The position numbers were made by a program, and so were the translations under genes. The notes below the pieces were generated by a model, which saw only the letters and a list, made by a program, of their open reading frames with translations, had not been told where the DNA came from and did not search any database. A DNA stretch of 64,000 nucleotides from contig OZ025209.1 in NCBI GenBank assembly GCA_964019055.1, positions 7,989,071 to 8,053,070 of the forward strand. The letters run 5' to 3'. This document shows, one piece after another, positions 23,925 to 36,430 of this stretch (position 1 is the stretch's first letter; every line of letters begins with the position of its first letter). The DNA is from Anthopleura xanthogrammica. Its lineage: Eukaryota; Cnidaria; Anthozoa; Actiniaria; Actiniidae.

Positions 23925-26556
23925 ATGAGCAAAAAGTGGGGGTTTCAGCAAACAGGTCACGCTGTCAGCGAAAAACCTGGTTTTGAGAGCCAAAATGGCC
24001 ATTTTTCAGTTTTTTGGGCTAAAAAGTTTTTTTTTCCAGCAAAACAGTGTTTTGGACATCCAAAATGTGCTTTTCTCGGCCAAAACTTGCGTTTAGCAGT
24101 GAAAACGTCGTGTTTTGAGCAAAAGAAAATTCTCAGCAAATTTCAGATTTTCTCAGCAAAAAACAGTTTTTTGGACCAAAAAGCACCTTTACTCAGCCAA
24201 AAGCGCATTTTTTTTCGCCAAAAAGTCGTGTTTTTATCTCAAGAGGTATTTTCATGAGCAAAAAGTGGGGGTTTCAGCAAACAGGTCACGCTGTCAGCGA
24301 AAAACCTGGTTTTGAGAGCCAAAATGGCCATTTTTCAGTTTTTTGGGCTAAAAAGTTTTTTTTTCCAGCAAAACAGTGTTTTGGACATCCAAAATGTGCT
24401 TTTCTCGGCCAAAACTTGCGTTTAGCAGTGAGAACGTCGTGTTTTGAGCAAAAGAAAATTCTCAGCAAATTTCAGATTTTCTCAGCAAAAAACAGTTTTT
24501 TTGACCAAAAAGCACCTTTACTCAGCCAAAAGCGCATTTTTTTTCGCCAAAAAGTCGTGTTTTTATCTCAAGAGGTATTTTCATGAGCAAAAAGTGGGGG
24601 TTTCAGCAAACAGGTCACGCTGTCAGCGAAAAACCTGGTTTTGAGAGCCAAAATGGCCATTTTTCAGTTTTTTGGGCTAAAAAGTTTTTTTTTCCAGCAA
24701 AACAGTGTTTTGGACATCCAAAATGTGCTTTTCTCGGCCAAAATTTGCGTTTAGCAGTGAAAACGTCGTGTTTTGAGCAAAAGAAAATTCTCAGCAAATT
24801 TCAGATTTTCTCGGCAAAAAACAGTTTTTTTGACCAAAAAGCACCTTTACTCAGCCAAAAGCGCATTTTTTTTCGCCAAAAAGTCGTGTTTTTATCTCAA
24901 GAGGTATTTTCATGAGCAAAAAGTGGGGGTTTCAGCAAACAGGTCACGCCGTCAGCGAAAAACCTGGTTTTGAGAGCCAAAATGGCCATTTTTCAGTTTT
25001 TTGGGCTAAAAAGTTTTTTTTCCCAGCAAAACAGTGTTTTGGACATCCAAAATGTGCTTTTCTCGGCCAAAACTTGCGTTTAGCAGTGAAAACGTCGTGT
25101 TTTGAGCAAAAGAAAATTCTCAGCAAATTTCAGATTTTCTCAGCAAAAAACAGTTTTTTGGACCAAAAAGCACCTTTACTCAGCCAAAAGCGCATTTTTT
25201 TTCGCCAAAAAGTCGTGTTTTTATCTCAAGAGGTATTTTCATGAGCAAAAAGTGGGGGTTTCAGCAAACAGGTCACGCCGTCAGCGAAAAACCTGGTTTT
25301 GAGAGCCAAAATGGCCATTTTTCAGTTTTTTTGGGCTAAAAAGTTTTTTTTTCCAGCAAAACAGTGTTTTGGACATCCAAAATGTGCTTTTCTCGGCCAA
25401 AACTTGCGTTTAGCAGTGAAAACGTCGTGTTTTGAGCGAAAGAAAATTCTCAGCAAATTTCAGATTTTCTCAGCAAAAAACAGTTTTTTTGACCAAAAAG
25501 CACCTTTACTTAGCCAAAACCGCATTTTTTTTCGCCAAAAAGTCGTGTTTTTATCTCAAGAGGTATTTTCATGAGCAAAAAGTGGGGGTTTCAGCAAACA
25601 GGTCACGCCGTCAGCGAAAAACCTGGTTTTGAGAGCCAAAATGGCCATTTTTCAGTTTTTTGGGCTAAAAAGTTTTTTTTTCCAGCAAAACAGTGTTTTG
25701 GACATCCAAAATGTGCTTTTCTCGGCCAAAACTTGCGTTTAGCAGTGAAAACGTCGTGTTTTGAGCAAAAGAAAATTCTCAGCAAATTTCAGATTTTCTC
25801 AGCAAAAAACAGTTTTTTTGACCAAAAAGCACCTTTACTCAGCCAAAAGCGCATTTTTTTTCGCCAAAAAGTCGTGTTTTTATCTCAAGAGGTATTTTCA
25901 TGAGCAAAAAGTGGGGGTTTCAGCAAACAGGTCACGCCGTCAGCGAAAAACCTGGTTTTGAGAGCCAAAATGGCCATTTTTCAGTTTTTTGGGCTAAAAA
26001 GTTTTTTTTCCAGCAAAACAGTGTTTTGGACATCCAAAATGTGCTTTTCTCGGCCAAAACTTGCGTTTAGCAGTGAAAACGTCGTGTTTTGAGCAAAAGA
26101 AAATTCTCAGCAAATTTCAGATTTTCTCAGCAAAAAACAGTTTTTTTGACCAAAAAGCACCTTTACTCAGCCACAACCGCATTTTTTTTCGCCAAAAAGT
26201 CGTGTTTTTATCTCAAGAGGTATTTTCATGAGCAAAAAGTGGGGGTTTCAGCAAACAGGTCACGCCGTCAGCGAAAAACCTGGTTTTGAGAGCCAAAATG
26301 GCCATTTTTCAGTTTTTTGGGCTAAAAAGTTTTTTTCCCCAGCAAAAAAGTGTTTTGGACAACCAAAATGTGCTTTTCTCGGCCAAAACTTGCGTTTAGC
26401 AGTGAAAACGTCGTGTTTTGAGCAAAAGAAAATTCTCAGCAAATTTCAGATTTTCTCAGCAAAAAACAGTTTTTTTGACCAAAAAGCACCTTTACTCAGC
26501 CAAAACCGCATTTTTTTTCGCCAAAAAGTCGTGTTTTTATCTCAAGAGGTATTTTC

Positions 26557-29500
26557 ATGAGCAAAAAGTGGGGGTTTCAGCAAACAGGTCACGCCGTCAG
26601 CGAAAAACCTGGTTTTGAGAGCCAAAATGGCCATTTTTCAGTTTTTTGGGCTAAAAAGTTTTTTTTCCAGCAAAACAGTGTTTAGGACATCCAAAATGTG
26701 CTTTTCTCGGCCAAAACTTGCGTTTAGCAGTGAAAACGTCGTGTTTTGAGCAAAAGAAAATTCTCAGCAAATTTCAGATTTTCTTAGCAAAAAACAGTTT
26801 TTTTGACCAAAAAGCACCTTTACTCAGCCAAAAGCGCATTTTTTTTCGCCAAAAAGTCGTGTTTTTATCTCAAGAGGTATTTTCATGAGCAAAAAGTGGG
26901 GGTTTCAGCAAACAGGTCACGCCGTCAGCGAAAAACCTGGTTTTGAGAGCCAAAATGGCCATTTTTCAGTTTTTTGGGCTAAAAAGTTTTTTTTTCCAGC
27001 AAAACAGTGTTTTGGACATCCAAAATGTGCTTTTCTCGGCCAAAACTTGCGTTTAGCAGTGAAAACGTCGTGTTTTGAGCAAAAGAAAATTCTCAGCAAA
27101 TTTCAGATTTTCTCAGCAAAAAACAGTTTTTTTGACCAAAAAGCACCTTTACTCAGCCAAAAGCGCATTTTTTTTCGCCAAAAAGTCGTGTTTTTATCTC
27201 AAGAGGTATTTTCATGAGCAAAAAGTGGGGGTTTCAGCAAACAGGTCACGCCGTCAGCGAAAAACCTGGTTTTGAGAGCCAAAATGGCCATTTTTCAGTT
27301 TTTTGGGCTAAAAAGTTTTTTTTTCCAGCAAAACAGTGTTTTGGACATCCAAAATGTGCTTTTCTCGGCCAAAACTTGCGTTTAGCAGTGAAAACGTCGT
27401 GTTTTGAGCAAAAAAAAAATTCTCAGCAAATTTCAGATTTTCTCAGCAAAAAACAGTTTTTTTGACCAAAAAGCACCTTTACTCAGCCAAAAGCGCATTT
27501 TTTTTCGCCAAAAAGTCGTGTTTTTATCTCAAGAGGTATTTTCATGAGCAAAAAGTGGGGGTTTCAGCAAACAGGTCACGCCGTCAGCGAAAAACCTGGT
27601 TTTGAGAGCCAAAATGGCCATTTTTCAGTTTTTTGGGCTAAAAAGTTTTTTTTTCCAGCAAAACAGTGTTTTGGACATCCAAAAAGTGCTTTTCTCGGCC
27701 AAAACTTGCGTTTAGCAGTGAAAACGTCGTGTTTTGAGCAAAAGAAAATTCTCAGCAAATTTCAGATTTTCTCAGCAAAAAACAGTTTTTTTGACCAAAA
27801 AGCACCTTTACTCAGCCAAAAGCGCATTTCTTTTCGCCAAAAAGTCGTGTTTTTATCTCAAGAGGTATTTTCATGACCAAAAAGTGGGGGTTTCAGCAAA
27901 CAGGTCACGCCGTCAGCGAAAAACCTGGTTTTGAGAGCCAAAATGGCCATTTTTCAGTTTTTTGGGCTAAAAAGTTTTTTTTTCCAGCAAAACAGTGTTT
28001 TGGACATCCAAAATGTGCTTTTCTCGGCCAAAACTTGCGTTTAGCAGTGAAAACGTCGTGTTTTGAGCAAAAGAAAATTCTCAGCAAATTTCAGATTTTC
28101 TCAGCAAAAAACAGTTTTTTTGACCAAAAAGCACCTTTACTCAGCCAAAAGCGCATTTTTTTTCGCCAAAAAGTCGTGTTTTTATCTCAAGAGGTATTTT
28201 CATGAGCAAAAAGTGGGGGTTTCAGCAAACAGGTCACGCCGTCAGCGAAAAACCTGGTTTTGAGAGCCAAAATGGCCATTTTTCAGTTTTTTGGGCTAAA
28301 AAGTTTTTTTTTCCAGCAAAACAGTGTTTTGGACATCCAAAAAGTGCTTTTCTCGGCCAAAACTTGCGTTTAGCAGTGAAAACGTCGTGTTTTGAGCAAA
28401 AGAAAATTCTCAGCAAATTTCAGATTTTCTCAGCAAAAAACAGTTTTTTTGACCAAAAAGCACCTTTACTCAGCCAAAAGCGCATTTTTTTTCGCCAAAA
28501 AGTCGTGTTTTTATCTCAAGAGGTATTTTCATGAGCAAAAAGTGGGGGTTTCAGCAAACAGGTCACGCCGTCAGCGAAAAACCTGGTTTTGAGAGCCAAA
28601 ATGGCCATTTTTCAGTTTTTTGGGCTAAAAAGTTTTTTTTTCCAGCAAAACAGTGTTTTGGACATCCAAAATGTGCTTTTCTCGGCCAAGACTTACGTTT
28701 AGCAGTGAAAACGTCGTGTTTTGAGCAAAAGAAAATTCTCAGCAAATTTCAGATTTTCTCAGCAAAAAACAGTTTTTTTGACCAAAAAGCACCTTTACTC
28801 AGCCAAAAGCGCATTTTTTTTCGCCAAAAAGTCGTGTTTTTATCTCAAGAGGTATTTTCATGAGCAAAAAGTGGGGGTTTCAGCAAACAGGTCACGCCGT
28901 CAGCGAAAAACCTGGTTTTGAGAGCCAAAATGGCCATTTTTCAGTTTTTTGGGCTAAAAAGTTTTTTTTTCCAGCAAAACAGTGTTTTGGACATCCAAAA
29001 TGTGCTTTTCTCGGCCAAAACTTGCGTTTAGCAGTGAAAACGTCGTGTTTTGAGGAAAAGAAAATTCTCAGCAAATTTCAGATTTTCTCAGCAAAAAACA
29101 GTTTTTTTGACCAAAAAGCACCTTTACTCAGCCAAAAGCGCATTTTTTTTCGCCAAAAAGTCGTGTTTTTATCTCAAGAGGTATTTTCATGAGCAAAAAG
29201 TGGGGGTTTCAGCAAACAGGTCACGCCGTCAGCGAAAAACCTGGTTTTGAGAGCCAAAATGGCCATTTTTCAGTTTTTTGGGCTAAAAAGTTTTTTTTTC
29301 CAGCAAAACAGTGTTTTGGACATCCAAAATGTGCTTTTCTCGGCCAAAACTTGCGTTTAGCAGTGAAAACGTCGTGTTTTGAGCAAAAGAAAATTCTCAG
29401 CAAATTTCAGATTTTCTCAGCAAAAAACAGTTTTTTTGACCAAAAAGCACCTTTACTCAGCCAAAAGCGCATTTTTTTTCGCCAAAAAGTCGTGTTTTTA

Positions 29501-30175
29501 TCTCAAGAGGTATTTTCATGAGCAAAAAGTGGGGGTTTCAGCAAACAGGTCACGCCGTCAGCGAAAAACCTGGTTTTGAGAGCCAAAATGGCCATTTTTC
29601 AGTTTTTTGGGCTAAAAAGTTTTTTTTTCCAGCAAAACAGTGTTTTGGACATCCAAAATGTGCTTTTCTCGGCCAAAACTTGCGTTTAGCAGTGAAAACG
29701 TCGTGTTTTGAGCAAAAGAAAATTCTCAGCAAATTTCAGATTTTCTCAGCAAAAAACAGTTTTTTTGACCAAAAAGCACCTTTACTCAGCCAAAAGCGCA
29801 TTTTTTTTCGCCAAAAAGTCGTGTTTTTATCTCAAGAGGTATTTTCATGAGCAAAAAGTGGGGGTTTCAGCAAACAGGTCACGCCGTCAGCGAAAAACCT
29901 GGTTTTGAGAGCCAAAATGGCCATTTTTCAGTTTTTTGGGCTAAAAAGTTTTTTTTTCCAGCAAAACAGTGTTTTGGACATCCAAAATGTGCTTTTCTCG
30001 GCCAAAACTTGCGTTTAGCAGTGAAAACGTCGTGTTTTGAGCAAAAGAAAATTCTCAGCAAATTTCAGATTTTCTCAGCAAAAAACAGTTTTTTTGACCA
30101 AAAAGCACCTTTACTCAGCCAAAAGCGCATTTTTTTTCGCCAAAAAGTCGTGTTTTTATCTCAAGAGGTATTTTC
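26557..30175 (+). repeat. Homogeneous block: 11 consecutive AAAAGCGC monomers
   Basis: All 11 monomers from 26557 to 30175 carry AAAAGCGC where much of the array alternates with AAAACCGC. The three monomers 29189-30175 appear identical to each other. A private AAAAAGTGC (for AAAATGTGC) recurs at 27544 and 28202, a 658 bp spacing. The block is a good candidate for very recent amplification of one monomer type. Confidence 0.7.
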
Positions 30176-33100
30176 ATGAGCAAAAAGTGGGGGTTTCAGC
30201 AAACAGGTCACGCCGTCAGCGAAAAACCTGGTTTTGAGAGCCAAAATGGCCATTTTTCAGTTTTTTGGGCTAAAAAGTTTTTTTTTCCAGCAAAACAGTG
30301 TTTTGGACATCCAAAATGTGCTTTTCTCGGCCAAAACTTGCGTTTAGCAGTGAAAACGTCGTGTTTTGAGCAAAAGAAAATTCTCAGCAAATTTCAGATT
30401 TTCTCAGCAAAAAACAGTTTTTTTGACCAAAAAGCACCTTTACTCAGCCAAAACCGCATTTTTTTAAGCCAAAAAGTCGTGTTTTTATCTCAAGAGGTAT
30501 TTTCATGAGCAAAAAGTGGGGGTTTCAGCAAACAGGTCACGCCGTCAGCGAAAAACCTGGTTTTGAGAGCCAAAATGGCCATTTTTCAGTTTTTTGGGCT
30601 AAAAAGTTTTTTTTCCCAGCAAAACAGTGTTTTGGACATCCAAAATGTGCTTTTCTCGGCCAAAACTTGCGTTTAGCAGTGAAAACGTCGTGTTTTGAGC
30701 AAAAGAAAATTCTCAGCAAATTTCAGATTTTCTCAGCAAAAAACAGTTTTTTTGACCAAAAAGCACCTTTACTCAGCCAAGACCGCATTTTTTTTCACCA
30801 AAAAGTCGTGTTTTTATCTCAAGAGGTATTTTCATGGGCAAAAAGTGGGGGTTTCAGCAAACAGGTCACGCCGTCAGCGAAAAACCTGGTTTTGAGAGCC
30901 AAAATGGCCATTTTTCAGTTTTTTGGGCTAAAAAGTTTTTTTTTCCAGCAAAACAGTGTTTTGGACATCCAAAATGTGCTTTTCTCGGCCAAAACTTGCG
31001 TTTAGCAGTGAAAACGTCGTGTTTTGAGCAAAAGAAAATTCTCAGCAAATTTCAGATTTTCTCAGCAAAAAACAGTTTTTTTGACCAAAAAGCACCTTTA
31101 CTCAGCCAAAACCGCATTTTTTTTCGCCAAAAAGTCGTGTTTTTATCTCAAGAGGTATTTTCATGAGCAAAAAGCGGGGGTTTCAGCAAACAGGTCACGC
31201 CGTCAGCGAAAAACCTGGTTTTGAGAGCCAAAATGGCCATTTTTCAGTTTTTTGGGCTAAAAAGTTTTTTTTTCCAGCAAAACAGTGTTTTGGACATCCA
31301 AAATGTGCTTTTCTCGGCCAAAACTTGCGTTTAGCAGTGAAAACGTCGTGTTTTGAGCAAAAGAAAATTCTCAGCAAATTTCAGATTTTCTCAGCAAAAA
31401 ACAGTTTTTTTGACCAAAAAGCACCTTTACTCAGCCAAAAGCGCATTTTTTTTCGCCAAAAAGTCGTGTTTTTATCTCAAAAGGTATTTTCATGAGCAAA
31501 AAGTGGGGGTTTCAGCAAACAGGTCACGCCGTCAGCGAAAAACCTGGTTTTGAGAGCCAAAATGGCCATCTTTCAGTTTTTTGGGCTAAAAAGTTTTTTT
31601 TTCCAGCAAAACAGTGTTTTGGACATCCAAAATGTGCTTTTCTCGGCCAAAACTTGCGTTTAGCAGTGAAAACGTCGTGTTTTGAGCAAAAGAAAATTCT
31701 CAGCAAATTTCAGATTTTCTCAGCAAAAAACAGTTTTTTTGACCAAAAAGCACCTTTACTCAGCCAAAAGCGCATTTTTTTTCGCCAAAAAGTCGTGTTT
31801 TTATCTCAAGAGGTATTTTCATGAGCAAAAAGTGGGGGTTTCAGCAAACAGGTCACGCCGTCAGCGAAAAACCTGGTTTTGAGAGCCAAAATGGCCATTT
31901 TTCAGTTTTTTGGGCTAAAAAGTTTTTTTTTCCAGCAAAACAGTGTTTTGGACATCCAAAATGTGCTTTTCTCGGCCAAAACTTGCGTTTAGCAGTGAAA
32001 ACGTCGTGTTTTGAGCAAAAGAAAATTCTCAGCAAATTTCAGATTTTCTCAGCAAAAAACAGTTTTTTTGACCAAAAAGCACCTTTACTCAGCCAAAAGC
32101 GCATTTTTTTTCGCCAAAAAGTCGTGTTTTTATCTCAAGAGGTATTTTCATGAGCAAAAAGTGGGGGTTTCAGCAAACAGGTCACGCCGTCAGCGAAAAA
32201 CCTGGTTTTGAGAGCCAAAATGGCCATTTTTCAGTTTTTTGGGCTAAAAAGTTTTTTTTTCCAGCAAAACAGTGTTTTGGACATCCAAAATGTGCTTTTC
32301 TCGGCCAAAACTTGCGTTTAGCAGTGAAAACGTCGTGTTTTGAGCAAAAGAAAATTCTCAGCAAATTTCAGATTTTCTCAGCAAAAAACAGTTTTTTTGA
32401 CCAAAAAGCACCTTTACTCAGCCAAAACCGCATTTTTTTTCGCCAAAAAGTCGTGTTTTTATCTCAAGAGGTATTTTCATGAGCAAAAAGTGGGGGTTTC
32501 AGCAAACAGGTCACGCCGTCAGCGAAAAACCTGGTTTTGAGAGCCAAAATGGCCATTTTTCAGTTTTTTGGGCTAAAAAGTTTTTTTTCCCAGCAAAACA
32601 GTGTTTTGGACATTCAAAATGTGCTTTTCTCGGCCAAAACTTGCGTTTAGCAGTGAAAACGTCGTGTTTTGAGCAAAAGAAAATTCTCAGCAAATTTCAG
32701 ATTTTCTCAGCAAAAAACAGTTTTCTTGACCAAAAAGCACCTTTACTCAGCCAAGACTGCATTTTTTTTCGCCAAAAAGTCGTGTTTTTATCTCAAGAGG
32801 TATTTTCATGAGCAAAAAGTGGGGGTTTCAGCAAACAGGTCACGCCGTCAGCGAAAAACCTGGTTTTGAGAGCCAAAATGGCCATTTTTCAGTTTTTTGG
32901 GCTAAAAAGTTTTTTTTTCCAGCAAAACAGTGTTTTGGACATCCAAAATGTGCTTTTCTCGGCCAAAACTTGCGTTTAGCAGTGAAAACGTCGTGTTTTG
33001 AGCAAAAGAAAATTCTCAGCAAATTTCAGATTTTCTCAGCAAAAAACAGTTTTTTTGACCAAAAAGCACCTTTACTCAGCCAAAACCGCATTTTTTTTCG

Positions 33101-33465
33101 CCAAAAAGTCGTGTTTTTATCTCAAGAGGTATTTTCATGAGCAAAAAGTGGGGGTTTCAGCAAACAGGTCACGCCGTCAGCGAAAAACCTGGTTTTGAGA
33201 GCCAAAATGGCCATTTTTCAGTTTTTTGGGCTAAAAAGTTTTTTTTTCCAGCAAAACAGTGTTTTGGACATCCAAAATGTGCTTTTCTCGGCCAAAACTT
33301 GCGTTTAGCAGTGAAAACGTCGTGTTTAGAGCAAAAGAAAATTCTCAGCAAATTTCAGATTTTCTCAGCAAAAAACAGTTTTTTTGACCAAAAAGCACCT
33401 TTACTCAGCCAAAAGCGCATTTTTTTTGGCCAAAAAGTCGTGTTTTTATCTCAAGAGGTATTTTC

Positions 33466-34452
33466 ATGAGCAAAAAGTGGGGGTTTCAGCAAACAGGTCA
33501 CGCCGTCAGCGAAAAACCTGGTTTTGAGAGCCAAAATGGCCATTTTTCAGTTTTTTGGGCTAAAAAGTTTTTTTTTCCAGCAAAACAGTGTTTTGGACAT
33601 CCAAAATGTGCTTTTCTCGGCCAAAACTTGCGTTTAGCAGTGAAAACGTCGTGTTTTGAGCAAAAGAAAATTCTCAGCAAATTTCAGATTTTCTCAGCAA
33701 AAAACAGTTTTTTTGACCAAAAAGCACCTTTACTCAGCCAAAAGCGCATTTTTTTTCGCCAAAAAGTCGTGTTTTTATCTCAAGAGGTATTTTCATGAGC
33801 AAAAAGTGGGGGTTTCAGCAAACAGGTCACGCCGTCAGCGAAAAACCTGGTTTTGAGAGCCAAAATGGCCATTTTTCAGTTTTTTGGGCTAAAAAGTTTT
33901 TTTTTCCAGCAAAACAGTGTTTTGGACATCCAAAATGTGCTTTTCTCGGCCAAAACTTGCGTTTAGCAGTGAAAACGTCGTGTTTTGAGCAAAAGAAAAT
34001 TCTCAGCAAATTTCAGATTTTCTCAGCAAAAAACAGTTTTTTTGACCAAAAAGCACCTTTACTCAGCCAAAAGCGCATTTTTTTTCGCCAAAAAGTCGTG
34101 TTTTTATCTCAAGAGGTATTTTCATGAGCAAAAAGTGGGGGTTTCAGCAAACAGGTCACGCCGTCAGCGAAAAACCTGGTTTTGAGAGCCAAAATGGCCA
34201 TTTTTCAGTTTTTTGGGCTAAAAAGTTTTTTTTTCCAGCAAAACAGTGTTTTGGACATCCAAAATGTGCTTTTCTCGGCCAAAACTTGCGTTTAGCAGTG
34301 AAAACGTCGTGTTTTGAGCAAAAGAAAATTCTCAGCAAATTTCAGATTTTCTCAGCAAAAAACAGTTTTTTTGACCAAAAAGCACCTTTACTCAGCCAAA
34401 AGCGCATTTTTTTTCGCCAAAAAGTCGTGTTTTTATCTCAAGAGGTATTTTC
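33466..34452 (+). repeat. Three consecutive monomers with no visible differences
   Basis: Monomers 33466, 33795 and 34124 appear identical (T9-CC, TTTTTTTGACC, AAAAGCGC). They are also of the same type as the 29189-30175 run, about 4.3 kb away. They represent the commonest monomer version in the middle of the window. Confidence 0.65.
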
Positions 34453-35110
34453 ATGAGCAAAAAGTGGGGGTTTCAGCAAACAGGTCACGCCGTCAGCGAA
34501 AAACCTGGTTTTGAGAGCCAAAATGGCCATTTTTCAGTTTTTTGGGCTAAAAAGTTTTTTTTTCCAGCAAAACAGTGTTTTGGACATCCAAAATGTGCTT
34601 TTCTCGGCCAAAACTTGCGTTTAGCAGTGAAAACGTCGTGTTTTGAGCAAAAGAAAATTCTCAGCAAATTTCAGATTTTCTCAGCAAAAAACAGTTTTTT
34701 TGACCAAAAAGCACCTTTACTCAGCCAAAACCGCATTTTTTTTCGCCAAAAAGTCGTGTTTTTATCTCAAGAGGTATTTTCATGAGCAAAAAGTGGGGGT
34801 TTCAGCAAACAGGTCACGCCGTCAGCGAAAAACCTGGTTTTGAGAGCCAAAATGGCCATTTTTCAGTTTTTTGGGCTAAAAAGTTTTTTTTTCCAGCAAA
34901 ACAGTGTTTTGGACATCCAAAATGTGCTTTTCTCGGCCAAAACTTGCGTTTAGCAGTGAAAACGTCGTGTTTTGAGCAAAAGAAAATTCTCAGCAAATTT
35001 CAGATTTTCTCAGCAAAAAACAGTTTTTTTGACCAAAAAGCACCTTTACTCAGCCAAAACCGCATTTTTTTTCGCCAAAAAGTCGTGTTTTTATCTCAAG
35101 AGGTATTTTC

Positions 35111-36430
35111 ATGAGCAAAAAGTGGGGGTTTCAGCAAACAGGTCACGCCGTCAGCGAAAAACCTGGTTTTGAGAGCCAAAATGGCCATTTTTCAGCTTTT
35201 TGGGCTAAAAAGTTTTTTTTTCCAGCAAAACAGTGTTTTGGACATCCAAAATGTGCTTTTCTCGGCCAAAACTTGCGTTTAGCAGTGAAAACGTCGTGTT
35301 TTGAGCAAAAGAAAATTCTCAGCAAATTTCAGATTTTCTCAGCAAAAAACAGTTTTTTTTGACCAAAAAGCACCTTTACTCAGCCAAAAGCGCATTTTTT
35401 TTCGCCAAAAAGTCGTGTTTTTATCTCAAGAGGTATTTTCATGAGCAAAAAGTGGGGGTTTCAGCAAACAGGTCACGCCGTCAGCGAAAAACCTGGTTTT
35501 GAGAGCCAAAATGGCCATTTTTCAGTTTTTTGGGCTAAAAAGTTTTTTTTTCCAGCAAAACAGTGTTTTGGACATCCAAAATGTGCTTTTCTCGGCCAAA
35601 ACTTGCGTTTAGCAGTGAAAACGTCGTGTTTTGAGCAAAAGAAAATTCTCAGCAAATTTCAGATTTTCTCAGCAAAAAACAGTTTTTTTGACCAAAAAGC
35701 ACCTTTACTCAGCCAAAACCGCATTTTTTTTCGCCAAAAAGTCGTGTTTTTATCTCAAGAGGTATTTTCATGAGCAAAAAGTGGGGGTTTCAGCAAACAG
35801 GTCACGCCGTCAGCGAAAAACCTGGTTTTGAGAGCCAAAATGGCCATTTTTCAGCTTTTTGGGCTAAAAAGTTTTTTTTTCCAGCAAAACAGTGTTTTGG
35901 ACATCCAAAATGTGCTTTTCTCGGCCAAAACTTGCGTTTAGCAGTGAAAACGTCGTGTTTTGAGCAAAAGAAAATTCTCAGCAAATTTCAGATTTTCTCT
36001 TCAAAAAACAGTTTTTTTTGACCAAAAAGCACCTTTACTCAGCCAAAAGCGCATTTTTTTTCGCCAAAAAGTCGTGTTTTTATCTCAAGAGGTATTTTCA
36101 TGAGCAAAAAGTGGGGGTTTCAGCAAACAGGTCACGCCGTCAGCGAAAAACCTGGTTTTGAGAGCCAAAATGGCCATTTTTCAGTTTTTTGGGCTAAAAA
36201 GTTTTTTTTTCCAGCAAAACAGTGTTTTGGACATCCAAAATGTGCTTTTCTCGGCCAAAACTTGCGTTTAGCAGTGAAAACGTCGTGTTTTGAGCAAAAC
36301 AAAATTCTCAGCAAATTTCAGATTTTCTCAGCAAAAAACAGTTTTTTTGACCAAAAAGCACCTTTACTCAGCCAAAACCGCATTTTTTTTCGCCAAAAAG
36401 TCGTGTTTTTATCTCAAGAGGTATTTTTTA
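35111..36430 (+). repeat. Dimeric higher-order repeat (659/661 bp)
   Basis: Two 330 bp monomers (35111, 35770) both carry CAGCTTTTTGGG and an extra T in CAGTTTTTTTTGACC. Each is followed by an AAAACCGC monomer (35441, 36100). The second pair has diverged: TCTCTTCAAAAAAC near 36000, CAAAACAAAATT near 36300, and a TTTTTTA in place of TTTTC just before the ATG at 36431, which makes that interval 331 bp. Confidence 0.75.
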